From Holacanthus passer (lineage: Eukaryota > Chordata > Actinopteri > Pomacanthidae), in assembly GCA_025331565.1 (NCBI GenBank), contig JAFREQ010000021.1, positions 1 through 64,000 of the forward strand: a stretch of 64,000 nt of DNA. The letters run 5' to 3'. The notes under the pieces are model-generated. The model saw only the letters and a program-made list of their open reading frames with translations. It was not told the origin of the DNA and did not search any database. Shown here piece by piece: positions 58,734 to 64,000 of the stretch (the stretch's first letter is position 1; every line of letters starts with the position of its first letter). Position numbers and translations under genes: made by a program.

Positions 58734-60517
58734 TGTCCATGGCAGGAACGCGGAGCAGATGCAGTCCTGGATCACACGGATCAACACGGTGGCCGCCATG
58801 TTCTCGGCTCCTCCCTTCCCAGCAGCCATCGGCTCCCAGAAGAAGTTCAGCCGGCCGCTGCTGCCGGGCACCGTGTCAAAACTGTCTGAGGTAATGTTTG
58901 TCCTCGAGGAGGTTGAAGCTGTCAAGTCCAAGATCCTGTGGAAGTCATTAGAGCAAGCCGATACAAATCTGTCAAAATGAAAATAATGATCTAATGTTCT
59001 GTGCAGCCGCTTCCAAAAGGAGCTGACACATCATTTTTCATTGCATAATGGCAGAGTAATTAGAATTAATTTTCATGAATAAACACTCCACTTAACACAA
59101 ATGTAATATATTACTAGTGGCCACTAGTGGCTGTGATTGCAGACGTTTCATTCCTCATGTCGATCTGTTGTGAAATGAAAGTGGAAACATATTTATGATG
59201 TCTGCTGCAGCTCAAAACGCAAATTTAATAACATCAATAAATGGCCTGATAATAATCAAAGCTTTGTGAATATGTGAGAAAAAGTTTGCTCAACAAGATC
59301 TTTTTCTTCTCATAACAAGAATATTCATTATTGAGTTTTTGTCTCATTCATTACTCTCAGTCCAGTCAGTATATATTTGTGAACGTTCAGTGTCGATTGT
59401 GCATCAGATGCACAAGTCAGAGGCAAGAAAGTTAAACGACAACCTCATATTTTTTCACTTCTGTTTAAAACAATATTCAGGTGCCCAAATGAAGTGAAAT
59501 AGGTTTTACTTGCTCTAATCATTCCTCTGGTTTCTCATACTGACCATTTAAAGATTCCTTCCTCGTGTGTTTCCAGTGTAAGTGATGGAGGACGAAATGT
59601 TTCTTTGAAGTCAATATGAGGCCTCAGTGGTCTGAGTTAAACAAATCCTGAAGTTATTGTCTTTTTTGTACCAAGTTCCCTCTTTGTGTCACTATCTCAG
59701 CTCAGCACAGACTCACTGCACAGGAACTGCACACAAATCAAAACCGCTGTGTTTGTAATTTAAAACAAACAAAGGCAAATAAAGCAAGAGGGACGAGGCA
59801 GAGAGTCCACAAAGAAATGAACGTGGTTATGAAAAGGTAACAGCCAGGCTGGATGTTAGGCAACCTGACGGGGAACTGAGGGGAAGCGGTCGGTGGATGT
59901 AGAGCAGCTCATCAGGAGCTGACTGGGAACAGGTGGGTGTGGGTTCATCCTCGTGATGTCAGCGTCGACCTTGTGCTTCACAGGAGGAGCAGGTCAGATC
60001 CCACGAAGCTCGATTCAGGACCCTCTCCACCGAGCTGGCTGAGCTGCGCTCCTACCCTCCCGATCGCAAGGTCAAAGGGCGCGAGCTGGAAGAGTACCGC
60101 CAGCGAGACGAGTATCTGGAGTTTGAGGTGAGCTGGACTGAGAGAGAAATTAATGGAAAAGGCGGCCGAGCATGAAATTATTATTACAGCACTGCAGCTC
60201 TCTCATTTGTCCGAACCTAAATGTCTCCTGCGTGTCTCTTATAGAAAACACGGTATGGGACTTACGTCATGCTGCTGCGAGCTAAAATCCGGAGCGGCGA
60301 GGAGGACCTGTCTGTGTTCGAGTCCCAGCTGCTGGAGGACAACGGGCTGCAGAGGGCTCACTCCAGCCCCACGCTGCAGGACAGCAGCCAGGCCAGCCAG
60401 GCCAGCCAGGCCAGCAGCACCAGGGACGGGGGCAACAGCAGCAAAGCCAGTGGCTGCAGCAGCAAGCTTCGGCAGGAAGGCCAGAGACACAGCTACCGAC
60501 AGGCCGTCAAGAAGTGA
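20529..60517 (+). CDS. psd: PH and Sec7 domain protein, EFA6-family Arf6 exchange factor (16 coding exons)
   Basis: Guanine-nucleotide exchange factor predicted to load Arf6 with GTP at the plasma membrane, where EFA6 proteins link membrane traffic to cortical actin. The exons joined give 1,633 residues. Visible parts: a VVTFSYVEK motif near 140; QRIARAKWEF at 749-758; KYSETDLD at about 837 followed by an RCYRETDIDEVL segment; an acidic run near 912-928; Sec7 about 1130-1306 with the catalytic Glu finger in MGETQERER (Glu1215) and LMLLNTDLH; PH 1349-1465 with TPRGKRGWK and TADWRVYLFQAP; and a C-terminal helical segment 1496-1570. The QRIARAKWEF and KYSETDLD blocks and the YLRTADWRV/MQSWITRIN wording favour PSD1 (EFA6A) over PSD2-4. 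The protein is much longer than mammalian EFA6A (about 1,020 residues), mainly through the first coding exon. The ATG follows an in-frame stop and has G at -3. Splicing is predicted, without transcript evidence. Confidence 0.9.
22800..23185 (+). repeat. Dispersed repeat, GCTAGCTTAGC family (copy 1)
   Basis: Fills most of psd intron 1 of the coding part. Contains cttagcatagagactcttaa, gaaacagctagcttagc and the end atgtcggactgttccttta. The same end occurs at about 44739 as atgtcgaactattccttta. It is a common fish interspersed repeat; I cannot name the family. Confidence 0.6.
23230..23347 (+). CDS. psd: psd coding exon 2 (residues 735-773)
   Basis: Acceptor tttctttcag and donor gaaaa|gtgaga; enters in phase 0 and leaves with one base over. 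It carries SLHCQRIARAKWEFLFG, a block also found in mammalian EFA6A, which is the main support for this exon and for the psd assignment. Confidence 0.9.
24045..24591 (+). CDS. psd: psd coding exon 3 (residues 774-956)
   Basis: Acceptor catccacag, donor gaagag|gtgatc. It encodes a Pro/Ser-rich stretch, then KYSETDLDAVPLRCY and ETDIDEVLLAEQDDADSAF, then a run of Glu/Asp. A second donor-like gagatg|gtgagc at 24496/24497 would leave phase 0 and does not fit the next exon, so the 24591 donor is preferred. Confidence 0.85.
24911..25378 (+). CDS. psd: psd coding exon 4 (residues 956-1112)
   Basis: Acceptor ctctgtccag, donor accaag|gtgagg. It carries FSRHFESIMESHRAKGTSYN, matching the ESHRAKGTSY block of EFA6A. 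A Ser/Thr-rich linker follows, up to the Sec7 region. It ends with two bases over (AG). Confidence 0.88.
25825..26130 (+). mobile_element. Decayed Tc1-like/MITE fragment (copy 2)
   Basis: Starts at tatggccaaaagtatgtaga, the same terminal sequence as the copies at 10.9 and 57.5 kb. Further on it has gcctggtccataaagaaaat and gtttggtgtgaaagaa, typical of the internal part of this fish element. No right terminal repeat is visible. Confidence 0.6.
26813..26861 (+). repeat. (GT)n microsatellite
   Basis: About 24 tg units. Confidence 0.97.
26968..27015 (+). repeat. (GT)n microsatellite, one interruption
   Basis: Two tg runs separated by a single cg. Confidence 0.95.
27408..27424 (+). promoter_or_regulatory. 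Strong CTCF-like motif
   Basis: ccactaggtggcagaag matches the vertebrate CTCF core at every position. It lies in psd intron 4, about 1.2 kb before the candidate alternative first exon. This is a sequence match only. Confidence 0.5.
28600..28872 (+). CDS. psd: Candidate alternative first exon of psd, upstream of Sec7
   Basis: A CpG-dense segment (especially 28705-28870) ends at a consensus donor, ccacag|gtacgt. An ATG at 28715 with G at -3 opens 52 codons plus two bases (AG) before the donor: MRSGHEVRRSRGVG and so on, Arg/Gly/Ser-rich. That phase is exactly what the exon at 30920 needs, so a product starting here would keep Sec7, PH and the C-terminus but lose the 1,111-residue N-terminus. 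The 5' limit of the exon is uncertain. Chance phase agreement is one in three, so this is a prediction to be tested. Confidence 0.4.
29108..29545 (+). repeat. Tandem block of the GAAATATCTCAACAA repeat (copy 3)
   Basis: Three successive monomers start near 29112, 29272 and 29401, each with tgaaatatctcaac, a catggatt/catgaaattt core, an agacattcatg segment and a ctctagagccacc-type end. Monomer spacing is about 130-160 bp. Single or double monomers of the family occur at 7395, 13508 and 38440. Confidence 0.8.
30917..30922 (+). promoter_or_regulatory. Tandem NAGNAG splice acceptor
   Basis: The acceptor is cagcag. Using the first AG starts the exon at 30920 and adds a Ser; using the second starts it at 30923. 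Both keep the frame after the two bases left by exon 4. Confidence 0.75.
30920..31114 (+). CDS. psd: psd coding exon 5, start of Sec7 region (residues 1112-1177)
   Basis: Acceptor ctctcag(cag), donor agaa|gtgagc. It encodes SELDQDLSERLGLGSSDTL, then AAAKRLAKRLFNLDGFRKSD and VARHLSK, which match the first Sec7 helices of EFA6 proteins. It leaves two bases (AA) for the next exon. Confidence 0.93.
31768..31782 (+). promoter_or_regulatory. CTCF-like motif
   Basis: acagcaggtggcgct matches the CTCF core except for the first position. Sequence match only. Confidence 0.4.
32059..32131 (-). tRNA. tRNA-Lys (anticodon TTT)
   Basis: Read on the minus strand, 73 nt fold as a complete tRNA. The acceptor stem GCCCGGA pairs with TTCGGGC, the A box is TAGCTCAGTCGGTAGAGC, the anticodon loop is CTTTTAA with anticodon TTT, the B box is GGTTCAAGTCC and the discriminator base is G. 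It looks identical, or nearly so, to the vertebrate tRNA-Lys(UUU). It lies inside a psd intron, antisense to the gene. No T-run terminator is visible just after its 3' end; instead the sequence runs into aaatttccccactgtgggac. That leaves open a copy captured in a dispersed repeat. The 3' end also matches the primer-binding sequence of Lys-primed retroelements, but the full 73-nt match argues for a tRNA. Confidence 0.85.
32747..32827 (+). CDS. psd: psd coding exon 6, Sec7 (residues 1177-1204)
   Basis: An 81-nt exon, acceptor ctgttcacag, donor ttacg|gtgaga. It encodes NDFSRMVAEEYLSFFNFTG and LALDQALR, as in EFA6 Sec7 domains. It is phase-symmetric (2/2), so skipping would keep the frame but remove part of Sec7. 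Confidence 0.95.
33126..33140 (+). promoter_or_regulatory. CTCF-like motif, palindromic
   Basis: cctctagagggcagc fits the CTCF core except for one position and is nearly palindromic (gccctctagagggc). It lies in psd intron 6. Confidence 0.35.
33408..33520 (+). CDS. psd: psd coding exon 7, Sec7 catalytic loop (residues 1204-1242)
   Basis: Acceptor gcggctgcag, donor cagagg|gtgagc. It encodes TFLRQFALMGETQERERVL and SHFSKRYLDCNP. The Glu of MGETQ is the glutamic finger that expels GDP from Arf in Sec7 proteins, so the exchange site is intact. Confidence 0.96.
33865..33923 (+). CDS. psd: psd coding exon 8, Sec7 motif 2 (residues 1242-1261)
   Basis: A 59-nt exon, acceptor ttccttaag, donor ggtcaa|gtgagt. 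It encodes HTLTCALMLLNTDLHGQ, the conserved hydrophobic-groove motif that binds the Arf switch regions. Confidence 0.96.
34490..34640 (-). repeat. Dispersed repeat, ATCGATTA family (copy 4)
   Basis: Contains gtaaatcctcacatttga (the reverse of the CAAATGTAAAGATTTGCTG segment at 63.57 kb) and attaacagattattgaaaat. Confidence 0.55.
35437..35526 (+). CDS. psd: psd coding exon 9, Sec7 (residues 1262-1291)
   Basis: A 90-nt phase-0/0 exon, acceptor ttttcag, donor cttaaa|gtaagc. It encodes NIGKRMSCTQFIGNLEGLND and GQDFHKDLLK, a near-perfect match to the EFA6 Sec7 domain. Confidence 0.97.
35557..35587 (+). repeat. (CA)n microsatellite
   Basis: About 15 ca units, only 30 bp after the exon 9 donor. 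Confidence 0.95.
36340..36665 (+). repeat. Pyrimidine-rich low-complexity block
   Basis: Dense ctctct/cctctc runs with Ser/Leu-rich open frames that simply mirror the composition. Confidence 0.7.
37551..37672 (+). mobile_element. tRNA-derived SINE, 3'-truncated or decayed
   Basis: Begins gccctggtagctcacctggt, which carries an A-box-like tRNA promoter. A shortened B-box region (caggtttgatt) follows, then the unrelated tail tgctgcatgtcatctctctc typical of a common fish SINE. The usual middle segment appears deleted. Confidence 0.65.
38440..38680 (+). repeat. Dispersed repeat, GAAATATCTCAACAA family (copy 4)
   Basis: Two monomers: ggaaatatctcagcaactgt at 38449 and gtgaaatatctcaacaatca at 38579. 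The first contains the gacattcatgttcctcagag segment. Confidence 0.7.
39181..39212 (+). repeat. C-rich tract
   Basis: A run of about 13 C followed by tcaggtcgacg and eight more C. Confidence 0.85.
40913..41170 (+). repeat. Dispersed repeat, AAGTACTTTTACT family (copy 3, longest)
   Basis: Starts aggcagtggtggagtgtaac, then aagtacatttactcaagtac, tactccactaaatttgcagc and cttaagtaaaggatctggat. This is the most complete copy in the window and the reference for the others. Confidence 0.7.
44278..44400 (+). repeat. Dispersed repeat, AAGTACTTTTACT family (copy 4, 5' part)
   Basis: caatggtggaatgtaactaa then gtacatttactcaagtactg, aligned with the first part of the 40.9-kb copy. Confidence 0.65.
44590..44762 (+). 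repeat. Dispersed repeat, GCTAGCTTAGC family (copy 2, 3' end)
   Basis: Shares the end atgtcgaactattccttta with the copy at 22.8-23.2 kb. Confidence 0.4.
44955..45400 (+). promoter_or_regulatory. CpG- and GGAGG-rich candidate internal promoter of psd
   Basis: A GGGA run at 45029-45048 and a (TCC)n run at 45150-45179 flank a segment with many CpG dinucleotides. It lies about 1 kb upstream of the candidate alternative first coding exon at 46380-46681, so it may hold the promoter or untranslated leader of the short form. No TATA box or initiator was identified. The open frames here are compositional. Confidence 0.3.
46380..46681 (+). CDS. psd: Candidate alternative first coding exon of psd (short form)
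   Basis: An ATG at 46472 opens exactly 70 codons up to a donor, aggaag|gtactg, in phase 0. The next psd exon (49588) also begins in phase 0. The predicted short product starts MIGVNSLHSAGRLRSRSLCT, is strongly basic (DPFRYPRTPRSRSLKPL, QARKRRK), and continues into ALYNSIKN, the last Sec7 helix, then PH and C-terminus. It would have no exchange activity. An acceptor-like cttttttcag at 46379 suggests a further leader exon upstream. Mammalian EFA6A is known to make a short isoform with PH and C-terminus, which supports the idea. The sequence of this exon is not one I recognise. Confidence 0.5.
47435..47640 (+). repeat. Dispersed repeat, ATCGATTA family (copy 5)
   Basis: Contains gctgcttttcttttgtctta and gttggtcggacaaaacaagc, both standard parts of the family. 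Confidence 0.6.
49588..49631 (+). CDS. psd: psd coding exon 10, end of Sec7 (residues 1292-1306)
   Basis: A 44-nt exon, acceptor cccctgcag, donor ggacact|gtgagt. It encodes ALYNSIKNQKLQWT, the last Sec7 helix. It sits between a 14-kb and a 5.5-kb intron and is the first exon shared by the full-length form and the predicted short form. Confidence 0.96.
50018..50046 (+). repeat. (CA)n microsatellite
   Basis: Two cacaca runs around a single tc. Confidence 0.9.
51074..51104 (+). repeat. (GT)n microsatellite
   Basis: About 15 gt units. Confidence 0.95.
51248..51277 (+). repeat. (CA)n microsatellite
   Basis: About 14 ca units, 145 bp after a (GT)n run of inverse polarity. Confidence 0.95.
52130..52760 (+). 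repeat. Pyrimidine-rich block with (CTCCT)n array
   Basis: About 600 bp strongly biased to T and C on the plus strand, with perfect tctcc/ctcct units at 52507-52620. It is read as long Phe/Ser-rich frames by composition only. Confidence 0.85.
53598..53622 (+). repeat. (CA)n microsatellite
   Basis: Twelve ca units. Confidence 0.95.
53955..54075 (+). repeat. Dispersed fish repeat, GTTTATTCATGTAG type
   Basis: gtttattcatgtagtacttat followed by tttcaaagtgctttacaaaa and gacataaaac, a pattern widespread in fish DNA; single copy in the window. Confidence 0.45.
55112..55305 (+). CDS. psd: psd coding exon 11, Sec7-PH linker and start of PH (residues 1306-1371)
   Basis: Acceptor cgtctccatag, donor aagagaa|gtacgg. 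It encodes LDEEELRKSFSELGDSLCD, then a Ser-rich linker, then SLLYKNGFLVRKVHADSDG, the first PH strands as in EFA6 proteins. It leaves one base over. Confidence 0.95.
56424..56494 (+). CDS. psd: psd coding exon 12, PH domain (residues 1371-1394)
   Basis: Acceptor cctcacag, donor caaaaa|gtaagt. It encodes TPRGKRGWKTFYAILKGLIL and YLQK. The basic loop is the expected phosphoinositide-binding part of the PH domain. Confidence 0.97.
57186..57343 (+). CDS. psd: psd coding exon 13, PH domain (residues 1395-1447)
   Basis: Acceptor cgtgccag, donor caggcacc|gtgagt. It encodes EYRPDKQLSEEDLKNAVSIH, HSLAMKASDYSKRPNVFYL and RTADWRVYLFQAP. The FYLRTADWRV wording is closer to EFA6A than to EFA6C/D, which have KLKTADWRV here. 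Confidence 0.97.
57413..57456 (+). repeat. (GT)n microsatellite
   Basis: About 21 gt units, 70 bp after the exon 13 donor. Confidence 0.97.
57510..58152 (+). mobile_element. Tc1-like/MITE element with both terminal repeats (copy 3)
   Basis: The left end gtcaaaagtatgcggacacc and the right end ggtgtccacatacttttggc are inverted relative to each other, about 25-28 bp each. The total is about 640 bp, in psd intron 13. The internal part has gtggtaacagtttgggaaac, typical of this fish family. No transposase frame remains, so it is non-autonomous. Confidence 0.75.
58703..58731 (+). repeat. (GT)n microsatellite next to a splice acceptor
   Basis: About 14 gt units ending 15 bp before the exon 14 acceptor at 58745. 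It takes the place of part of the polypyrimidine tract. Confidence 0.95.
58746..58890 (+). CDS. psd: psd coding exon 14, end of PH and linker (residues 1447-1495)
   Basis: Acceptor gtccatggcag, donor tctgag|gtaatg. It encodes AEQMQSWITRINTVAAMFSA, the C-terminal PH helix, then PPFPAAIGSQKKFSRPLLPG, the strongly conserved EFA6 linker. Confidence 0.97.
58891..59983 (+). other. psd intron 14
   Basis: About 1.1 kb of AT-rich intron with no supported feature beyond weak repeat-like fragments near 59750-59950. Confidence 0.7.
59984..60127 (+). CDS. psd: psd coding exon 15, C-terminal helical region (residues 1496-1543)
   Basis: A 144-nt phase-0/0 exon, acceptor tgcttcacag, donor gtttgag|gtgagc. 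It encodes EEQVRSHEARFRTLSTELAE and ELEEYRQRDEYLEFE, a charged helical segment of the EFA6 C-terminus that binds actin-linked partners in the family. Confidence 0.96.
60245..60517 (+). CDS. psd: psd last coding exon (residues 1544-1633)
   Basis: Acceptor tctcttatag. It encodes KTRYGTYVMLLRAKIRSGEE, then AHSSPTLQ followed by QASQASQAS triplets and a Ser/Lys/Arg-rich end SYRQAVKK before TGA at 60515. The HSSPTL motif is shared by EFA6 family members. Confidence 0.96.
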   Translation, partial: KTRYGTYVMLLRAKIRSGEEDLSVFESQLLEDNGLQRAHSSPTLQDSSQASQASQASSTRDGGNSSKASGCSSKLRQEGQRHSYRQAVKK

Positions 60518-62694
60518 GACGGGGCGGGGGCGCCGGGAGCGGCACAGCGTTGCACTGCCAGCGGCAGGCTGTCTCCCTGCATAGGTTTTTATTTGAGATC
60601 CAGGAGGGTTTGGAGCTCTGCTTGAAGGGGGAGCAGGAGTGAGGGTCTACCCCACGCCCTCCCCCAAACCATGACGCCCTACCCGGCACCCCAATCTTCT
60701 CGTCTAACAGAGGAGGGCTGGGAAACACCAGCGAGGACGTTGGTGCAGGAGGTGGGAGGATCGGCTGGGAGGTCACAGATCTGCAGAGATGAGGTGTCTT
60801 TGAGAACGAGCGCTGGGTGCAGCGGCGGTGAGATGAAGAGGTGCTTCGACACTGAACAGGGCACCGGACAGGGACGTACATCCAGCATCCGACTTTCCTT
60901 TTCTCTCCTTTTGTTCTTTCAAGGCACCTCTCCGCTCACGTTCTCCCACCCTTTTTCTTGACCTTTCACTCAGTTCTGGGACCAAACACGTTAACACATT
61001 TTAAAGCATCACATTTTAGACGACTGATGGTTTGATTTCAGTTGAAGCGCTGTAACAGCTGCTGGACTTTAAAACATCACCAGGTCTTACGGAGCCATTA
61101 CATTCCAGCTCCTTTTTTTGCCACATCGTCGCGGTGTGTTCACATTCCACACAGGAGCCGGACGTTACAGCTTTGAGCTCCTATTTGTATTGTGGCTGCA
61201 TTAGACAACATGATGAGACGGCGCAGCTTGTTTGTCTCTCCTCTCTTCTCCAGTCACTGATGCCAACGACATGAGTTCACAGTATTCCTGATGTGCAGCA
61301 GCGTAACTGTATCTCATCATGAGAGGTCTTTTATTTTGCTCTACTTGAACAGGGGATCTCTCTCCCAGTTGCTTTCGCTTCTGTCCCGTGGTGTGCTTCT
61401 GTTCTCTTTCGATTTCTTGGCTGAACATTGTTTTCCGCAGTGATCCGCATGCCTGCATCCAGCACAGCTTCCTTTAGGCCTTTTACACTGAGGGCAGCAA
61501 AGTTGTTCTCTGGGGTCGTTTAGTCCTTTTCCTCATGCCGGTGCCATAACCAACATGTGTAATCTCTGTCTGTACTTATAGCCTTTCATTTATGAACCTT
61601 ATTTTAACACTCACCAGGCAGACCCTGAATGTTCTTGTTTTTTCAATATTTTTACAGTATTTTACAGTCGTTTGTTGATGTTGAACCTATCCCACCTGTG
61701 TACGTCAAGTGTATGATGAAATATGATATTGAAAATGTAAAGGGAAATATGTTATCCATACTCTTTGTAAACATCCAGGATATGTTGTATATAACGCACC
61801 ATCGGCTTATATTGTAGGATATATGACGGTATATTTACAATATATTCAACACACTATTGTGAAGATGCATTAGATACCACACAAAGTTGACATGTTCTTC
61901 TCGTAAGTCCCAAAAGCGCTACGCGATAATCATGTGTTGTTTTTTTTCTTACATGGTGGTAATAATTCAGCACAATATGAGTATTATAGTAAAGCCTATG
62001 TACCTATCGAAGATTAGTAAGTGATAAAAAGAGGTGGTCGTGGAAGAAGAGAACTCATGTGAGGATTATTCCAAAGACAGCGCATGGTTCGCTATGACCT
62101 AACAGCATGATTTTAAAGGATCAGGGTTTGTCAGATGCATGAAAAAGGTGAGGAATGTTTAAAAAAAAAAACAAGAAAGACAATGTGACAATGAGAGTCC
62201 TCATTAAGGAGGATGTGGGCGGACTGGTTTAAATACTGAACCACATAATGTTTGGGTATGATTTTGGTAGCCATATACACCTCATAGCATTATTGATGTA
62301 GAGCCATTTTCTACTCAGGCTTTAAAATGACACCTTGAGCAGCTGCAGTGCCAGCGTCCAACCAGCAGGGAGAGCTGTCAACATTCAGTTTTTTCAGCCA
62401 TAATCACACCTGCTGCACCTGCATTGAATATGCATGGCGGGATGGGTATTGCAGGGCTACATGAGACAACACCTGTCTGTATTAACTGTGGATGTCACGT
62501 CTGCTCGAGTGTGTGTTTCCACGTCTGTCTTGCTGTATGTGAATGTCTGTGCATGCTGTGACTGCGGCCGGTCAGAGGAGCCTGTTGCAAACAACTTTGC
62601 AGCTGGTTTTCACGTCGTCTGATGCATCTTTCACCCCATGTTGCTCCCATGATTTAATATTCAGGCTTAAGTTTCTCATGATGTTGCCTCTTAG

Positions 62695-62930
62695 TCATTT
62701 TCTGCAGTTTAGAGTCGATTGATCGATTAGTCAGTCGACAGAAAGTCAAGAGCAACTATAATCATCAGAGTCAAGCAAAAATGCAGAACAGTTCCAGCTC
62801 TTTCATTCCTTCTTTTCTTTGTCTGATGTGATAGTGAAACTGTTAATCAGACACTTTCACCACTTTCTGACATTTTGTCAACAAATCAATTAATCGATCG
62901 TGAAACTCATCAATAGTTGCAGCTCAGTTT
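62695..62930 (+). repeat. Dispersed repeat, ATCGATTA family (copy 6, near complete)
   Basis: Contains gattgatcgattagtcagtc, gaacagttccagctctttca, cactttctgacattttgtca and caattaatcgatcgtgaaac, ending at agttgcagctc. Confidence 0.7.
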
Positions 62931-63494
62931 ATTCTCATCCTCTTCACCTGCTTCTCTCGTCTGCACCTCAGTCACTTCACTGACATCACTCTTCAGTCTG
63001 GTGGTTTAAAAGCAAGTTTATGTGGATGTTGTGTCTCTCACCGGTTCTGTAACGTGATATTACAGCTCTGTATTTATTAATAGTGTTTGACTCTGCTGTT
63101 CATAATGTGACTGACAGAGACCAGTCAGACTCATGTTGAGTATCATTCATGGTTTACTGAGGGGACAGAGGAGGAGTTTTGATTTTGGTCCTGATTTGAT
63201 TCAGTCTTGAATATTCGGTTACATCAGATAAATCCTAATATTGTAAAACATTTAAAAGCACTTTTCTTATTTTATCCTTGAATCTTAAATTTCTCTTTTC
63301 CACATTCAAGCAGTGACCATCGATGTTGCTTTATGTTACTGAACAATAACCTTGTTGTGGAGATTATACTCATTTGATTACACATGATGCATCCTCAACA
63401 AGCCTCCACATATCATGTAGGACAAATGTGCACGTTTGACAAAAACATCTCATCAGTCCGCTCAGTAACTGTTCTGGAGCTTTCAATCATGACA

Positions 63495-63722
63495 CAGTCC
63501 ATTTGTTCAATAATTAATCTTTGCTGTCTTTTTTAAGTAAAACATTTGCTGCTTCCAGCTTCTCAAATGTAAAGATTTGCTGCTTTTCGTTGACATATAA
63601 GACAGTAAATCAAATATATTTGGAATCAAGACAAAACAAGCAAATCACAGATAAAACGATTGATTGAGAAAATGAATCAACAGATTAATCGATGAAAGAA
63701 ATGATCACTTGGGATTTTATTG
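63495..63722 (+). repeat. Dispersed repeat, ATCGATTA family (copy 7)
   Basis: Contains cttccagcttctcaaatgta, agatttgctgcttttcgttg, gacaaaacaagcaaatcac and cagattaatcgatgaaagaa, in the same order as the copy 0.8 kb upstream. Confidence 0.7.
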
Positions 63723-63836
63723 TATCATTGAACTGAAAATTAAGATTAACTGGAAAATGATTTTTTATTCTGTAACACATCTTGTTACTAAATCAACTCC
63801 AAAGAGTTCAATACCTTAATGCAACTGTGATTCCAG

Positions 63837-63898
63837 GCACAGAGTCTAAACACTGTGTTCAGTGTGGAGGGAAGCTCCACCTCGACAAAGTCTCCAAG
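63837..63898 (+). CDS. Possible small exon of a neighbouring gene, unrecognised
   Basis: An acceptor-like tgattccag is followed by a 62-nt segment with an open frame TESKHCVQCGGKLHLDKVSK and then caag|gtccct, a weak donor. The CVQC pair could be half of a zinc-binding knuckle. The polypyrimidine tract before it is poor. It could be the first visible exon of the next gene, or chance. Confidence 0.2.
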
Positions 63899-64000
63899 GT
63901 CCCTCTCTCCTCCTCATCTCCCCTCTCCTCCTCTCCTCTCTCCTCTCCTCCCCTCTCCTCCTCCCCTCTCTCCTCCTCATCTCCCCTCTCCTCCTCTCCT
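63899..64000 (+). repeat. (CTCCT)n pyrimidine-rich repeat
   Basis: Repeats of ctcctc, cccctctcc and tcatctcccc, running off the right edge of the window. Confidence 0.9.

Larger units (their letters stand above)
60518..63836 (+). other. psd 3' untranslated region and downstream flank
   Basis: No further exon is supported before 63837. No AATAAA or ATTAAA was seen; a weak variant, agtaaa, lies at 61988, so the transcript end is undetermined. A poly(A) tract of ten or more A lies at 62161-62171. Dispersed repeat copies begin at 62695, which makes it likely that the mature transcript ends before that. Confidence 0.5.

Noticed and set aside
1..64000. CRISPR arrays, operons or other prokaryotic systems
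   Set aside because: The window is a spliced vertebrate locus; the tandem repeats seen are minisatellites and microsatellites without spacer structure.

Overview
The window is vertebrate nuclear DNA, most likely from a teleost fish. It holds one large multi-exon protein gene, long introns, many microsatellites, and many diverged copies of dispersed repeats of kinds common in fish genomes. There is no bacterial, phage or CRISPR content.

One real gene dominates: a plus-strand EFA6-family Arf6 exchange factor, best assigned as psd (EFA6A). I traced 16 coding exons from ATG 20529 to TGA 60515-60517. Every junction has GT/AG ends and a compatible phase, and together they give 4,902 nt, or 1,633 codons plus stop. 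The protein has a long Ser/Pro-rich N-terminus (about 1-1110, most of it in one 2.2-kb exon), a Sec7 domain (about 1130-1306), a PH domain (about 1349-1465) and a C-terminal helical region (about 1496-1570). Two extra candidate first exons lie inside the gene. One at 28.7 kb would join in frame to the exon that opens the Sec7 region. One at 46.4-46.7 kb would join in frame to the 44-nt exon at the end of the Sec7 region, giving a short product with PH and C-terminus only. These alternative starts are the most interesting prediction here.

Layout: 1-568 is a GC-rich minisatellite next to a decayed coiled-coil-like coding fragment. 1.8-2.5 kb holds a broken DDE integrase fragment. 3.0-3.8 kb is purine/pyrimidine simple repeat, followed by a CpG-rich stretch with strong splice donors (3.6-4.05 kb) that may be the promoter and 5' untranslated exon of psd. 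4-20 kb is non-coding with dispersed repeats. 20.2-25.4 kb holds the N-terminal exons, 30.9-35.5 kb the Sec7 exons, 49.6-60.5 kb the last Sec7 exon, PH and C-terminal exons, and 60.5-64 kb the 3' untranslated and flanking DNA. A tRNA-Lys(TTT) sequence lies on the minus strand in a Sec7 intron at 32.06-32.13 kb.

Repeat families were grouped by similarity between copies in the window and by my memory of fish genomes; none was checked against a database. Exons were called by reading frames, splice signals and known EFA6 motifs, without transcript support.
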